NCBI GenBank assembly: GCA_035621215.1
Contig: CP141729.1
Span: 2,130,944-2,194,943, forward strand
Source of the DNA: Oscillospiraceae bacterium MB08-C2-2
GTDB lineage: Bacteria > Bacillota > Clostridia > Oscillospirales > Ruminococcaceae
Direction of reading: 5' to 3'
DNA length: 64,000 nucleotides
Part shown: positions 1 to 10,089 of the stretch, piece after piece
How positions within the stretch are numbered: the stretch's first letter is position 1
Layout: each line of letters begins with the position of its first letter
The notes under the pieces: generated by a model
What the model was told of the DNA's origin: nothing
Seen by the model: only the letters and a program-made list of their open reading frames with translations
Databases searched by the model: none
Translations under genes and position numbers: made by a program

Positions 1-320
1 GTTTTCTTGGAGGGAGTCGGCCGAAAAATATTCAGGTAATAATCTGAAATGTAACGTTCAATGGCACTGATCTGCACCGGGGAACCCTTGCGGCCCAAAA
101 TGCAGTGCCCCTCACACTGGTTTTCCTGGGAGCATACATGGCAGCAAACAAGAGAAAGCGGGTTGTTATCAAACAGCAGCTTGCCTGCCTGCCCGATTTT
201 GCTTTCCAACAGCAGCTTGATCGCATCCCGGATCGGTGTATGAACCGGGCATCCAACACTGCACTGGGGATTTTTGCACTGAAGACAGCGCCTTGCATCT
301 TCAATTACGTGCTTGCTCAT
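1..320 (-). CDS. NADPH-dependent glutamate synthase beta-chain-like oxidoreductase (N-terminal part, cut by window edge)
   Basis: Reading leftward from ATG at 320, the frame stays open to the window edge (106 codons) and gives the N-terminal iron-sulfur domain (Fer4_20) of the GltD/DPD family. Cysteines 12, 15, 20 and 24 (CLQC-x4-C-x3-C) and a second set at 59/60, 63, 69 and 73 (VCCHVCSQENQCEGHC) match the two [4Fe-4S] clusters that pass electrons to the FAD/NADPH domains. Those domains must lie beyond the edge. A GAGAGG site stands 11 nt before the ATG; upstream ATGs are in another frame and stop at once. The family provides the small subunit of glutamate synthase, or related ferredoxin/NADPH oxidoreductases. 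Which one cannot be told from this fragment. Confidence 0.88.
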   Translation of the reverse strand, partial: MSKHVIEDARRCLQCKNPQCSVGCPVHTPIRDAIKLLLESKIGQAGKLLFDNNPLSLVCCHVCSQENQCEGHCILGRKGSPVQISAIERYISDYYLNIFRPTPSKK

Positions 321-379
321 CTCATCATTTTCCTCTCATCATCGTGCGGCTTCTCCCCCCCTTTTTGGAGAGAAGCTGC

Positions 380-1075
380 TCAGTCGATCATCCGGTAACC
401 CACCCCAACCTCGGTGAGGATAAAGCGGGGGTCTGCTGGATTTTCTTCAATTTTGCGCCGAATGTTGGCCATATTCACCCGCAGCACCTGATTGTCACCG
501 CCAAAAGGCCCCCATATCTGCTGAATCATAAAATCCCGTGTGAGCACCTTCCCGGCATTTTGGGAAAGAAGCGCCACGATTTTATATTCAATGGGCGTCA
601 GGTGAACCGATTTGCCCTCTACTTGAACCCGCCGTTTTGCATAATCAATGAAAAGGCCGCCCACCGAAAACGAACTGGCCGCCGGTTCTTTCAAGCTGCC
701 TAAACGGATATGCTGGCGCAGTGCGGTGCGGATACGGGCCAAAAGCTCACTGTTGCCAAAGGGCTTGGTCACATAATCGTTGGCCCCTGCATCCAGGGCC
801 TCCACCTTTTCCTGCTCATCCTGCCGGGCTGAAACCACAATGATGGGAACATCCGACCATTCCCGGATGCGGTGGAGAACCTGCATTCCATCCATATCCG
901 GCAATCCCAGATCCAGCAGAATCAGATCCGGGTTGTGCTCGGCCGCCATTTCAATGGCCTCTGCCCCTGTGGCGGCAACCAATGTCGTATATTGACTGGT
1001 GGTCAGCAAGGCGGTAATAAAATTGCTGATCACCCGCTCATCTTCTACTATAAAGATTTTTGCATGGTTTTTCAA
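380..1075 (-). CDS. kdpE: KdpE-family response regulator
   Basis: OmpR/KdpE-type regulator of 231 aa. The receiver domain has acidic pocket E11/D12, phospho-acceptor D55 (LILLDLGLPD), S82 and K104 (YVTKPF). A winged-helix DNA-binding domain follows at about residues 130-228 (LTPIEYKIVALLSQNAGKVL). The start is TTG at 1075, because AAAGGAGG lies 7 nt upstream, whereas the ATG at 1080 is out of frame and stops after two codons. It lies 36 nt behind its sensor kinase, so the two are co-transcribed. KdpE normally activates the KdpFABC potassium pump, but no kdpFABC genes are in the window, so its targets are unknown here. Confidence 0.9.
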   Translation of the reverse strand: MKNHAKIFIVEDERVISNFITALLTTSQYTTLVAATGAEAIEMAAEHNPDLILLDLGLPDMDGMQVLHRIREWSDVPIIVVSARQDEQEKVEALDAGANDYVTKPFGNSELLARIRTALRQHIRLGSLKEPAASSFSVGGLFIDYAKRRVQVEGKSVHLTPIEYKIVALLSQNAGKVLTRDFMIQQIWGPFGGDNQVLRVNMANIRRKIEENPADPRFILTEVGVGYRMID

Positions 1076-1111
1076 CCCATAGCCTCCTTTGTTTTTCCTT
1101 TAACAAAGAGC

Positions 1112-2668
1112 TTATTGGCACAGAGGGAGCATGAAGTAAAACTTGGCTCCGCCCTCCTCTTTATTATAGCCTTCTATGTGCCCGCCGTGGGCTTCCACAA
1201 TGGTGCGGCAGATAGAAAGCCCCAGCCCCATACCCCGAATCGCATCAATAACCGGCTCGGCGGTGGGAGAATGCGCTTCAAATAAGTTTTCCAACAGATA
1301 GTCGGGAATACCCCGACCCAAATCACTCACATCAAACCGGATATAAGCTCCCTGCTTGGACACATCCATCAAAATCAGCGAGCCTACCGGGGAGTTTTTG
1401 ACAGCATTTTCCAGCAGGTTGATCAGTACCTGCGAAATCAAGGTGGCATCCATGGGGGCCACCAGCAGCTCCCCCGGCACCCGCACATGGATGCTGCAAT
1501 CGGGAAAACGCTTGCGCACAATATCCACCGCTTGAGCCACCACTTCCTCAGCGGCCTCCAAGGTCTTGTGCAGTGCCACTGTATTGCCGGAAATCCGGGT
1601 AACTGTCAAAATATTTTCCACCATGCGGATCAGCCACTGGCTGTTCTCCTGAATGTCCCGAACCAGCCCCTCCCGCATCTCCTCCGGCATATCCTTCTGC
1701 TCAAGGATGGTGGAGCTGGCCCCCAGAACACTGGTCAAGGGGGTGCGCAAATCGTGGGAAATGGCCCGCAAAAGGGCGCTGCGGGTTTTTTCCCGCTCTG
1801 CGGCCACCAAAATCTCGTTTTGCTCATTAGAAAGGGATTGCAGCTCCATGGCAAGCGCCACCTGCCCCACAAGCATATGAATAAAGGTTATATTGCTGGG
1901 GGTGAGAGGGCGGGCCCTGCAATCAATGCCGATAACCCCCCGCACATTGTCCTTAAAAACAATGGGCACATACCGCACCCGCTCGGTCTCCTGCTCCGAA
2001 ACCACCGCCGATTCCGCCCCGGTGCGAAAAATCAAATGCACCCGTTTCTGCTCTTCGGGGCTGTAGAAGGGAATTTCCTGATCCTGGGGCCCGCACAGGC
2101 GCAGGCTGCTGCTCTCTTTGGAAACAGCGGGATCGGCGGTATAAAAAATAACTGAACGGTTCAGATGCAGAATCAAATAAGCGTTTGCCAGCCGCACAAC
2201 GGTCTCCACATCCCGGGCCACCAGCAGCTTGTTGTTGATTTCATAAAGCAACTGCGCCCGGTGCTCCCGTTCCCGAGAAAGGAGCGCCTGACTTTTCATC
2301 TGTATGGTCAGGGTGCTGGTAATAAAGGTGGCCAGCAGCATCACAAAAAGGGTGATGGGCGAACCCACCGTTATGCTGAATCGGCGGCTGGGCTCGGTGA
2401 CAAAATAATCATAGGCAAAGGTGCTCACAACAGCGGCCACAATGCCATAGCTATAGCCCGGGGTTACCCGGGAAATAATCAGAACCGATACCACATAAAT
2501 CAAAATCAGGTTCTGGGTGTTATCCTGAACCTGCCGCAGCAGCTCGGCCAGCAGGATGGTTGCCATTAAAAGGCCGATGGTTTTCAGTGTGTTATAAAAA
2601 ACACCCCGCTGCCTGCCTCGGTCTTCTGCCATATCCACATTTAACTTTTCATAAAAATTCTTTTCCAT
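1112..2668 (-). CDS. KdpD-like sensor histidine kinase lacking the N-terminal KdpD/USP domains
   Basis: Membrane sensor kinase of 518 aa. A DUF4118 four-helix membrane region (about residues 30-125) is followed by a GAF-like domain (about 150-280), a HisKA dimerisation domain with phospho-acceptor H305 (AISHDLRTPL) and a HATPase domain (N box NLLENAVKNS, G boxes DLGRGIP and GMGLGLSICR). Full KdpD proteins carry about 350 further N-terminal residues (KdpD plus universal-stress domains), which are absent. I chose ATG at 2668 because GGAAGG lies 10 nt upstream; the frame is open for 11 more codons without a better site. Partner of the downstream regulator. The trimmed form suggests a signal other than the classical potassium/turgor one, but that is inference. 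Confidence 0.88.
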   Translation of the reverse strand: MEKNFYEKLNVDMAEDRGRQRGVFYNTLKTIGLLMATILLAELLRQVQDNTQNLILIYVVSVLIISRVTPGYSYGIVAAVVSTFAYDYFVTEPSRRFSITVGSPITLFVMLLATFITSTLTIQMKSQALLSREREHRAQLLYEINNKLLVARDVETVVRLANAYLILHLNRSVIFYTADPAVSKESSSLRLCGPQDQEIPFYSPEEQKRVHLIFRTGAESAVVSEQETERVRYVPIVFKDNVRGVIGIDCRARPLTPSNITFIHMLVGQVALAMELQSLSNEQNEILVAAEREKTRSALLRAISHDLRTPLTSVLGASSTILEQKDMPEEMREGLVRDIQENSQWLIRMVENILTVTRISGNTVALHKTLEAAEEVVAQAVDIVRKRFPDCSIHVRVPGELLVAPMDATLISQVLINLLENAVKNSPVGSLILMDVSKQGAYIRFDVSDLGRGIPDYLLENLFEAHSPTAEPVIDAIRGMGLGLSICRTIVEAHGGHIEGYNKEEGGAKFYFMLPLCQ

Positions 2669-2899
2669 GTGTATGATTCCTTCCATGCACTGTTTTTGCA
2701 AAAGGGCATTTTCTGCAAAAAAATCCTCCCGAACAAATCTTAACGGGTTCTTTATGGGAATTTTAGCAGAGAAACGTTACAATGTAAACAGAGCTTTTCA
2801 TCCTCAAGCAGGCTTGGCTGAATACCCCCGGGTATTGGAGCGCCATATGGGAGCAACGCTATCTTTAATTCAACGAAAAGCTCCATTCAGCAAAAGGAG

Positions 2900-3595
2900 G
2901 TGGCCGATCTGGATTTTTCCGACAAGAACTTAGCCTTTCTGTTTCGCTGGGGCGATGTGGATATTTACCTGACCGATACACTGCTTTCCACCTGGATTGT
3001 CATGGGGGCGCTGGTGATATTCGCCATTGTTGTCCGCATCCGGCTGACACGTTTCAAAAGTGTGCCCAAGGGGTTCCAGAATGCAGTTGAGATTATGGTG
3101 GAGACCATGGCCAATTTTTCACGCAACACCATGGGCCCCGGAATGGATGCGCTGGGCGGGTATTTCTTTGGTGTTTTTGCCTTTATCCTGATTTCCAATT
3201 TCAGCGGGCTTGTGGGGCTTCGGCCGCCCACAGCGGATTTAGCCACCACCGGCGCTCTTGCCCTTTCTTCCTTTGTGCTGATTCACGGCGCAGGCCTTGC
3301 AAAGCGCAAGTGGAAATATTTCAAGGATTATCTGGCGCCAGTGCCGATCTTTCTCCCCCTCAACCTAGTGGGTGAAATTGCAAAGCCGGTTTCTTTAGGC
3401 TTCCGCCTTTTCGGCAATATTCTGGGCGGCACCATTATTATGGGTCTGGTTTATAATTCTTTGCCCATTCTGCTCCGCTTTATTTTGCCCGATTTGCTCC
3501 ATGCTTACTTTGATTTGTTTGCAGGGGCCATTCAGGCTTTTATCTTTACGGTTCTCAGCATGACCTTTATCCAGCAAAAGGCTGCGGGTGAATAA
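2900..3595 (+). CDS. atpB: F1Fo ATP synthase subunit a
   Basis: Integral membrane stator subunit that forms the ion half-channels next to the c ring. 231 aa with five or six membrane helices. The essential arginine is R169 in KPVSLGFRLFGN, with the usual following NILGG, and PPTADL in the earlier helix is also typical. First gene of the operon, 73 nt before atpE. The only conventional start is GTG at 2900, but that GTG is part of a perfect extended Shine-Dalgarno (AAAGGAGGTG). Initiation may really be at the in-frame CTG at 2909, 8 nt after the GGAGG core. I see no convincing promoter in the 198 nt upstream. Confidence 0.95.
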   Translation: MADLDFSDKNLAFLFRWGDVDIYLTDTLLSTWIVMGALVIFAIVVRIRLTRFKSVPKGFQNAVEIMVETMANFSRNTMGPGMDALGGYFFGVFAFILISNFSGLVGLRPPTADLATTGALALSSFVLIHGAGLAKRKWKYFKDYLAPVPIFLPLNLVGEIAKPVSLGFRLFGNILGGTIIMGLVYNSLPILLRFILPDLLHAYFDLFAGAIQAFIFTVLSMTFIQQKAAGE

Positions 3596-3668
3596 TTCGG
3601 GGGCTTTCTCCCCAAACCAAGAAACCCGCATACAGCCAGTCAACTTATTTTTCAGGAGGTAAAATTTT

Positions 3669-3926
3669 ATGGATCCAAAGGCATTTGTATTGGGCTGCTC
3701 CGCTTTGGCGGCAGGGCTTGCTTCACTTTCCGGCTTAGGCTCCGGCCTTGGGCAGGGCATCGCCGCAGGCAAGGCCGCTTCTGCTGTGGGGCGCCAGCCC
3801 GAGGCAAGGGGCGAAATTATGAGCACCATGCTCATCGGCTGCGCCGTGGCAGAAACCTGCTCGGTTTATGGTCTGGTTATTGCTTTGATTCTGCTGATGG
3901 CTAACCCTCTGGTGGCTTTGCTGTAG
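3669..3926 (+). CDS. atpE: F1Fo ATP synthase subunit c, sodium-type signature
   Basis: Rotor-ring subunit of 85 aa: two helices joined by a polar loop (GRQPEARGE, 41-49). The ion-binding glutamate is E62 in helix 2. Around it stand Q29 (GLGQG), V60, T63 and Y67, the residue set that coordinates Na+ in Ilyobacter tartaricus (Q32, V63, E65, S66, Y70); proton-type rings lack the Q and the S/T next to the acid. The ring is therefore predicted to be sodium-coupled. ATG start with AGGAGG upstream, the only early gene of this operon with ATG plus a strong site, as suits a subunit needed in 10-15 copies. Confidence 0.96.
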   Translation: MDPKAFVLGCSALAAGLASLSGLGSGLGQGIAAGKAASAVGRQPEARGEIMSTMLIGCAVAETCSVYGLVIALILLMANPLVALL

Positions 3927-3976
3927 CAGCCCCATATCCACGCATGCCTTTAAGAAATTGAGAGGAGGGATCGGAT

Positions 3977-4540
3977 TTGTCCCATTATTTAACGCAATCC
4001 TTCCTGCTTGCCGCTGGGGCGGCACAGGAGCTTCCCCCGGGTACCATTCTCCATTTGGATAAAAAGCTGCTCATTGAGCTGGGGATTCAATGGGTTAATG
4101 TTTTGTTTCTCACAGGGCTGCTGATTTTTATTTTATACAAGCCGGTTCGTAAATTTATGTCGGAGCGCACCGCCCGCATCAAGACCGAAATTGAAGATGC
4201 CCGCCACGACCGGGAAGAAGCTATGCAGCTCAAGGAGCAGTATGGCGAGATGATCGCCAACATTGAGCGGGAGCGGGAGGAAATTCTGCGGCTGGCCCAC
4301 AAAAAGGCCATGGAAAAAAGCGACCAGCTTTTGTTTGAAGCCCGCCGGGAGGCCGACGCTGCCTATGACCGGACCATGGATGAGCTGGAACGGCAGCGCA
4401 AAAGCATGGAAGACGAAATGAAAAAGCAGATGATTGAAATTTCCATGCTGGTTGCCAGCCGCTTTGTCACCGTTTCTCTGGATACCGAAACCCAAAACCG
4501 CTACATCGAAGAGGCCCTCTCCGATTGGGAGGCCAACTGA
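3977..4540 (+). CDS. atpF: F1Fo ATP synthase subunit b
   Basis: Peripheral stalk subunit of 187 aa. One N-terminal membrane helix (about residues 38-53, WVNVLFLTGLLIFILY) is followed by a long charged amphipathic coiled coil (about 60-165) that reaches to F1 and subunit delta. The start is TTG at 3977 with AGGAGGG 7 nt upstream; no ATG fits. The stop codon overlaps the atpH start (TGATG at 4538-4542), which points to translational coupling. Confidence 0.95.
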   Translation: MSHYLTQSFLLAAGAAQELPPGTILHLDKKLLIELGIQWVNVLFLTGLLIFILYKPVRKFMSERTARIKTEIEDARHDREEAMQLKEQYGEMIANIEREREEILRLAHKKAMEKSDQLLFEARREADAAYDRTMDELERQRKSMEDEMKKQMIEISMLVASRFVTVSLDTETQNRYIEEALSDWEAN

Positions 4541-5007
4541 TGCTGGCGTTAACTGGCCGTTATGCCTTGGCGCTCATGCATTATGCGGAGGAAAATGGTC
4601 TGGAGCTGGTCTACTGCCAGGCGCTGGATTATATTTTATCCATCAACGCCGGGCACCCTTCTCTGCCGGATGCAGAAACTGCACTGGGCCGCTTTTTGGA
4701 GCATGTTCCCGAAGAAGAAGTGGATGCGGTGCTCTACCGCTTTCTGGATATGGCGAGAAAGCGGATGGATATTATCACTGTTGAGGTTTTTTCCGCAGTT
4801 CCCCTGACACAGGAGCAGCTTTGCGCCCTTGAGCAGGAATTCATTCATGCTTACAGAAAGCAGGTGGATATTACAGCTACGGTGGACCCTTCCCTCATTG
4901 GAGGGCTGCGGGTTATTGTGGATGACAAGGTCATCGACGCCACCATTAAAAGGCAGCTGGAGGATATGAAACGCAGCATATACAAAGGAGTGTATTTCAA
5001 ACAATGA
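4540..5007 (+). CDS. atpH: F1Fo ATP synthase subunit delta
   Basis: OSCP/delta family protein of 155 aa that links the b stalk to the top of the alpha/beta hexamer. The N-terminal six-helix domain carries [14 protein letters not shown]. The C-terminal part holds the family signature [33 protein letters not shown] at 4540 is preceded by GGGAGG at 7 nt; an in-frame TTG at 4525 overlaps that site and is less likely. The gene overlaps atpF by one base and atpA by four (ATGA at 5004). Confidence 0.94.
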   Translation: MLALTGRYALALMHYAEENGLELVYCQALDYILSINAGHPSLPDAETALGRFLEHVPEEEVDAVLYRFLDMARKRMDIITVEVFSAVPLTQEQLCALEQEFIHAYRKQVDITATVDPSLIGGLRVIVDDKVIDATIKRQLEDMKRSIYKGVYFKQ

Positions 5008-6512
5008 ATTTTAATTCTGCCGAAATAGGCTCCATTATCAAAGATGAAATTTTGGGCTTTGTGGCCTCTCCTTATATAGATGAATCCGGCCGGGTCTACC
5101 AAATCGGGGATGGCATTGCCCGTGTCATCGGCCTCAAGCAGGCCATGAGCGGCGAGCTGCTCCAGTTTGAAAACGGCGTGGTTGGCATTGCCATGAATCT
5201 GGAGGAAGATAACATAGGCGTTGTGCTCCTTGGCAACAGCGAAGGGGTAAACGCAGGCAGCCTTGTAACCCGAACCAACCGCATAGCGCAGGTCCCGGTG
5301 GGTGAAGCGCTGCTGGGCAGGGTTGTCAACGCACTGGGCCAGCCCATTGATCAGAAGGGGCTGATTTTGGCCCAAACCCTGCGCCCCATTGAGCAGGTAG
5401 CGCCGGGGGTGCTGGCCCGTCAAAAGGTGGATGTTCCCCTTTTAACCGGAATCAAGGCCATTGACGCCATGGTTCCCATTGGCCGGGGGCAGCGTCAGCT
5501 GATTATCGGCGACCGGCAGACCGGTAAAACCGCCATTGCGCTGGATACCATTCTTAACCAGCGGGATACCGGCGTTTACTGCGTGTATGTGGCCATTGGT
5601 CAAAAGAACTCAACGGTGGCCGATATTGTCAACACCCTGACCCAGTATGATGCCATGCGCTACACCACTGTGGTGGTGGCGGGCGCTTCGGAAGCCGCCT
5701 CTTTGCAATATCTGGCCCCTTACAGCGGCTGTGCCATGGCAGAGGCTTGGATGGCACAGGGCAAGGATGTGCTGATTGTATACGACGATCTTTCCAAGCA
5801 TGCGGTGGCTTATCGGACCATGTCTCTGCTGCTTCGCAGGCCGCCGGGCCGTGAGGCCTATCCCGGCGATGTATTTTATCTCCATTCCCGGCTGCTGGAG
5901 CGGGCCGGGCGGCTTTCGCAGGAATACGGCGGCGGCTCTATTACCGCTTTGCCTATCGTGGAAACCCAAGGCGGCGATATGTCCGCCTATATCCCCACCA
6001 ACGTGATTTCCATTACAGACGGGCAGATTTATCTGGAGGCGAATTCCTTTAATGCAGGCATTCGCCCCGCTATCAACCCGGGGCTTTCGGTTTCCCGTGT
6101 GGGAGGCTCGGCTCAGGTGAAGGCCATGAAAAAGATTGCAGCCCCCATCCGCATTGAACTGGCGCAGTACAGGGAGCTTGCCTCCTTTGCCCAGTTCAGC
6201 TCGGATTTGGATAAGGATACCCGCAGCCGCCTGCATCACGGCGACCGCATTGTGGAAACCCTCAAGCAATCCCAGTATAAGCCCTTTTCACTCGAGCACG
6301 AAATTCTGGTTCTTTTTGCGCTGACCCACCACTGTCTGGATGAAATTCAGGTGGAAAATGTGCTGGAGTTCCAGAGCAAAATGCTGGAGCACTTTGATAC
6401 ATGGCACCCCGATATCATCGAAGAAATTCGCAAAACCTACGAGATATCCCCCCAGCTGGAAGAGGATATTCTTGAGGCCATCAAACAATTTGCCTCCACC
6501 CTCACCCCGTGA
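5004..6512 (+). CDS. atpA: F1Fo ATP synthase subunit alpha
   Basis: Non-catalytic nucleotide-binding subunit of F1, 502 aa (family about 500). It has a beta-barrel domain (about 25-95), Walker [10 protein letters not shown] at 169-177, and the arginine-finger segment [11 protein letters not shown] (about 350-360) that reaches into the beta-subunit catalytic site. The C-terminal helical domain ends in an acidic helix. The start ATG overlaps the atpH stop codon by four bases (ATGA), so translation is coupled. Confidence 0.97.
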   Translation: MNFNSAEIGSIIKDEILGFVASPYIDESGRVYQIGDGIARVIGLKQAMSGELLQFENGVVGIAMNLEEDNIGVVLLGNSEGVNAGSLVTRTNRIAQVPVGEALLGRVVNALGQPIDQKGLILAQTLRPIEQVAPGVLARQKVDVPLLTGIKAIDAMVPIGRGQRQLIIGDRQTGKTAIALDTILNQRDTGVYCVYVAIGQKNSTVADIVNTLTQYDAMRYTTVVVAGASEAASLQYLAPYSGCAMAEAWMAQGKDVLIVYDDLSKHAVAYRTMSLLLRRPPGREAYPGDVFYLHSRLLERAGRLSQEYGGGSITALPIVETQGGDMSAYIPTNVISITDGQIYLEANSFNAGIRPAINPGLSVSRVGGSAQVKAMKKIAAPIRIELAQYRELASFAQFSSDLDKDTRSRLHHGDRIVETLKQSQYKPFSLEHEILVLFALTHHCLDEIQVENVLEFQSKMLEHFDTWHPDIIEEIRKTYEISPQLEEDILEAIKQFASTLTP

Positions 6513-6541
6513 GCCAAAATATTTAGAAGGAGGATGAAGAA

Positions 6542-8793
<2,252 letters not shown>

Positions 8794-8815
8794 GCTTAAG
8801 GGAGGGTGACGCATC

Positions 8816-9262
8816 ATGGCTGAGCGACAGATTCTGCTGAAAGTATTGACCCCCAACCGAACGGTAACGGAGCAGGCGGTGGATTATGTAATTCTCCGCA
8901 CCACCGGAGGGGATATGGGTGTTCTGCCCGGCCATGCGCCCTGCCTTGTGCAGCTGGATTATGGCATTCTCCGGGCTTTTTCGGATAAAAAGCAGGTTCT
9001 GACACTGGCGGTGCTGGAGGGCTTTGCCACAGTAAGCGGGACCGAGCTTGTGGTGCTTTCCTCCGTGGCCGATGATCCCGAACATATCGAGGCAGCGATC
9101 CAGAGCATTGCACAGGAGCGGGAAGAAAACCTCCGCCATGAGCAAACCGCCAATCTGGAAATGCACCGGCTGGAAACCGCTCTGCGGCATTCGCTTGTCA
9201 GCATGGATATCAGCTCTTATTCCATTATTAAGGGCCATGAGGGAAGCGGGTCTGAATCATGA
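8816..9262 (+). CDS. atpC: F1Fo ATP synthase subunit epsilon
   Basis: Foot of the central rotor and intrinsic regulator, 148 aa. An N-terminal beta sandwich (ILLKVLTPNRTVTEQAV, GDMGVLPGHAPCLVQL) is followed by a C-terminal helical hairpin (about 85-130). The product is about 10-15 residues longer than usual because of a serine-rich tail. GGGAGGG precedes ATG 8816 by 9-10 nt. Its stop overlaps the next start (ATGA at 9259), so atpZ is translated as part of the same operon. Confidence 0.94.
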   Translation: MAERQILLKVLTPNRTVTEQAVDYVILRTTGGDMGVLPGHAPCLVQLDYGILRAFSDKKQVLTLAVLEGFATVSGTELVVLSSVADDPEHIEAAIQSIAQEREENLRHEQTANLEMHRLETALRHSLVSMDISSYSIIKGHEGSGSES

Positions 9263-9483
9263 AAGAGAGCGAGCACCGGGAAGTTTTGAGGGCTTTGGGC
9301 CTGTTTACCCAGCTTGGCCTGACCATGCTCTCCTGTGTTTTTGTGGGAGTATGGATCGGGCGCTTTCTCATTAACCGCTTTGGTGCAGGCCCTTGGGCGT
9401 TGCTGCTGTGTGTGGCGCTGGGGGTCTTGGCTTCTTTTAAGGTGCTTTATGATACGGTAATCAAGGAGTGGCTAAAGAAATGA
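9259..9483 (+). CDS. atpZ: AtpZ/AtpI-family small membrane protein
   Basis: 74 aa with two predicted membrane helices (about residues 14-36 and 43-65) and the VGVWIGRFL...FGAGPWALLLCVALGVLASFKVLY pattern of the AtpZ/AtpI (AtpQ) family. Members accompany F-ATPases and have been linked to c-ring assembly or divalent cation transport. The start overlaps the atpC stop and the stop overlaps the start of the next gene, so it is embedded in the atp operon. Its place after atpC is unusual, since in most bacteria such genes come before atpB. The family call is confident; the exact role is not shown by sequence. Confidence 0.8.
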   Translation: MKESEHREVLRALGLFTQLGLTMLSCVFVGVWIGRFLINRFGAGPWALLLCVALGVLASFKVLYDTVIKEWLKK

Positions 9484-9899
9484 ACTGGCTTAAAAATCTT
9501 TCTCCCACCGCTGTGCTCATGTGCAAGGTGCTGTGCGGCCTTTTTGGGGTGTTTTTATTGGTGGGCCTTGCGGTCACCAGTCTTGTATATCCCTTTGAAA
9601 AGCCTCTCCCCTTTGCTATGGGGCTTTTGGCCGGTACCCTTTTATCCATGGCAAAGGTAATTCTGCTGGAAAAATCCCTCGGCCGCTCTATGGATATGAA
9701 GAAAAAACAGGCTCAAAACTACGCCGGTCTTCAAGCGGCCATGCGCTATCTGCTGACTATCCTTGTAGTGGTGGTGGTGGTTTTTCTGCCTGCTGTTTTC
9801 GGTGTCTTTGGCACCATCATCGGAATTTTATCCTTGCAGCTTTCGGCTTATATCTCGGAGTATCTGATACACAAAAAGGGGCTCTCCACAAAGGAATGA
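9480..9899 (+). CDS. atpI: ATP synthase subunit I (AtpI)
   Basis: 139 aa, four predicted membrane helices (about 10-34, 39-58, 73-103 and 106-125) with the basic loop LEKSLGRSMDMKKKQAQN between helices 2 and 3. This is the arrangement of ATP-synthase subunit I, a chaperone for c-ring assembly. I start at ATG 9480, which overlaps the previous stop (ATGA) and has AAGGAG 11 nt upstream; the in-frame GTG at 9468 lies inside that site. Last gene of the operon. A weak hairpin (CAAAA...TTTTG, about 9981-9998) follows, and a stronger bidirectional terminator lies at 10033-10084. Confidence 0.82.
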   Translation: MNWLKNLSPTAVLMCKVLCGLFGVFLLVGLAVTSLVYPFEKPLPFAMGLLAGTLLSMAKVILLEKSLGRSMDMKKKQAQNYAGLQAAMRYLLTILVVVVVVFLPAVFGVFGTIIGILSLQLSAYISEYLIHKKGLSTKE

Positions 9900-10032
9900 T
9901 TTCAGGTATTTTGCCCTAAGCATCAAAATATACAGAATTAAGCGCCGACCCAAACCCTGCCACCTTTTGAAAAGGATGGACAAAAACGTTAGCTTTTGTA
10001 TATTATTTCCCTCCGCCTAGATTTTGGGAACT

Positions 10033-10084
10033 AAAAAGGCTTGGAAGCGAACCGCAGCGTGCGGTTTTCTCCCAAGCCTTTTTT
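10033..10084. terminator. Bidirectional terminator between atpI and hflX
   Basis: A-tract plus stem AAAAAGGCTTGG pairs with CCAAGCCTTTTTT around an inner hairpin (ACCGCA...TGCGGT). U-tracts result in both directions, so it can end the atp operon and the convergent hflX transcript. Confidence 0.88.
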
Positions 10085-10089
10085 CAACC

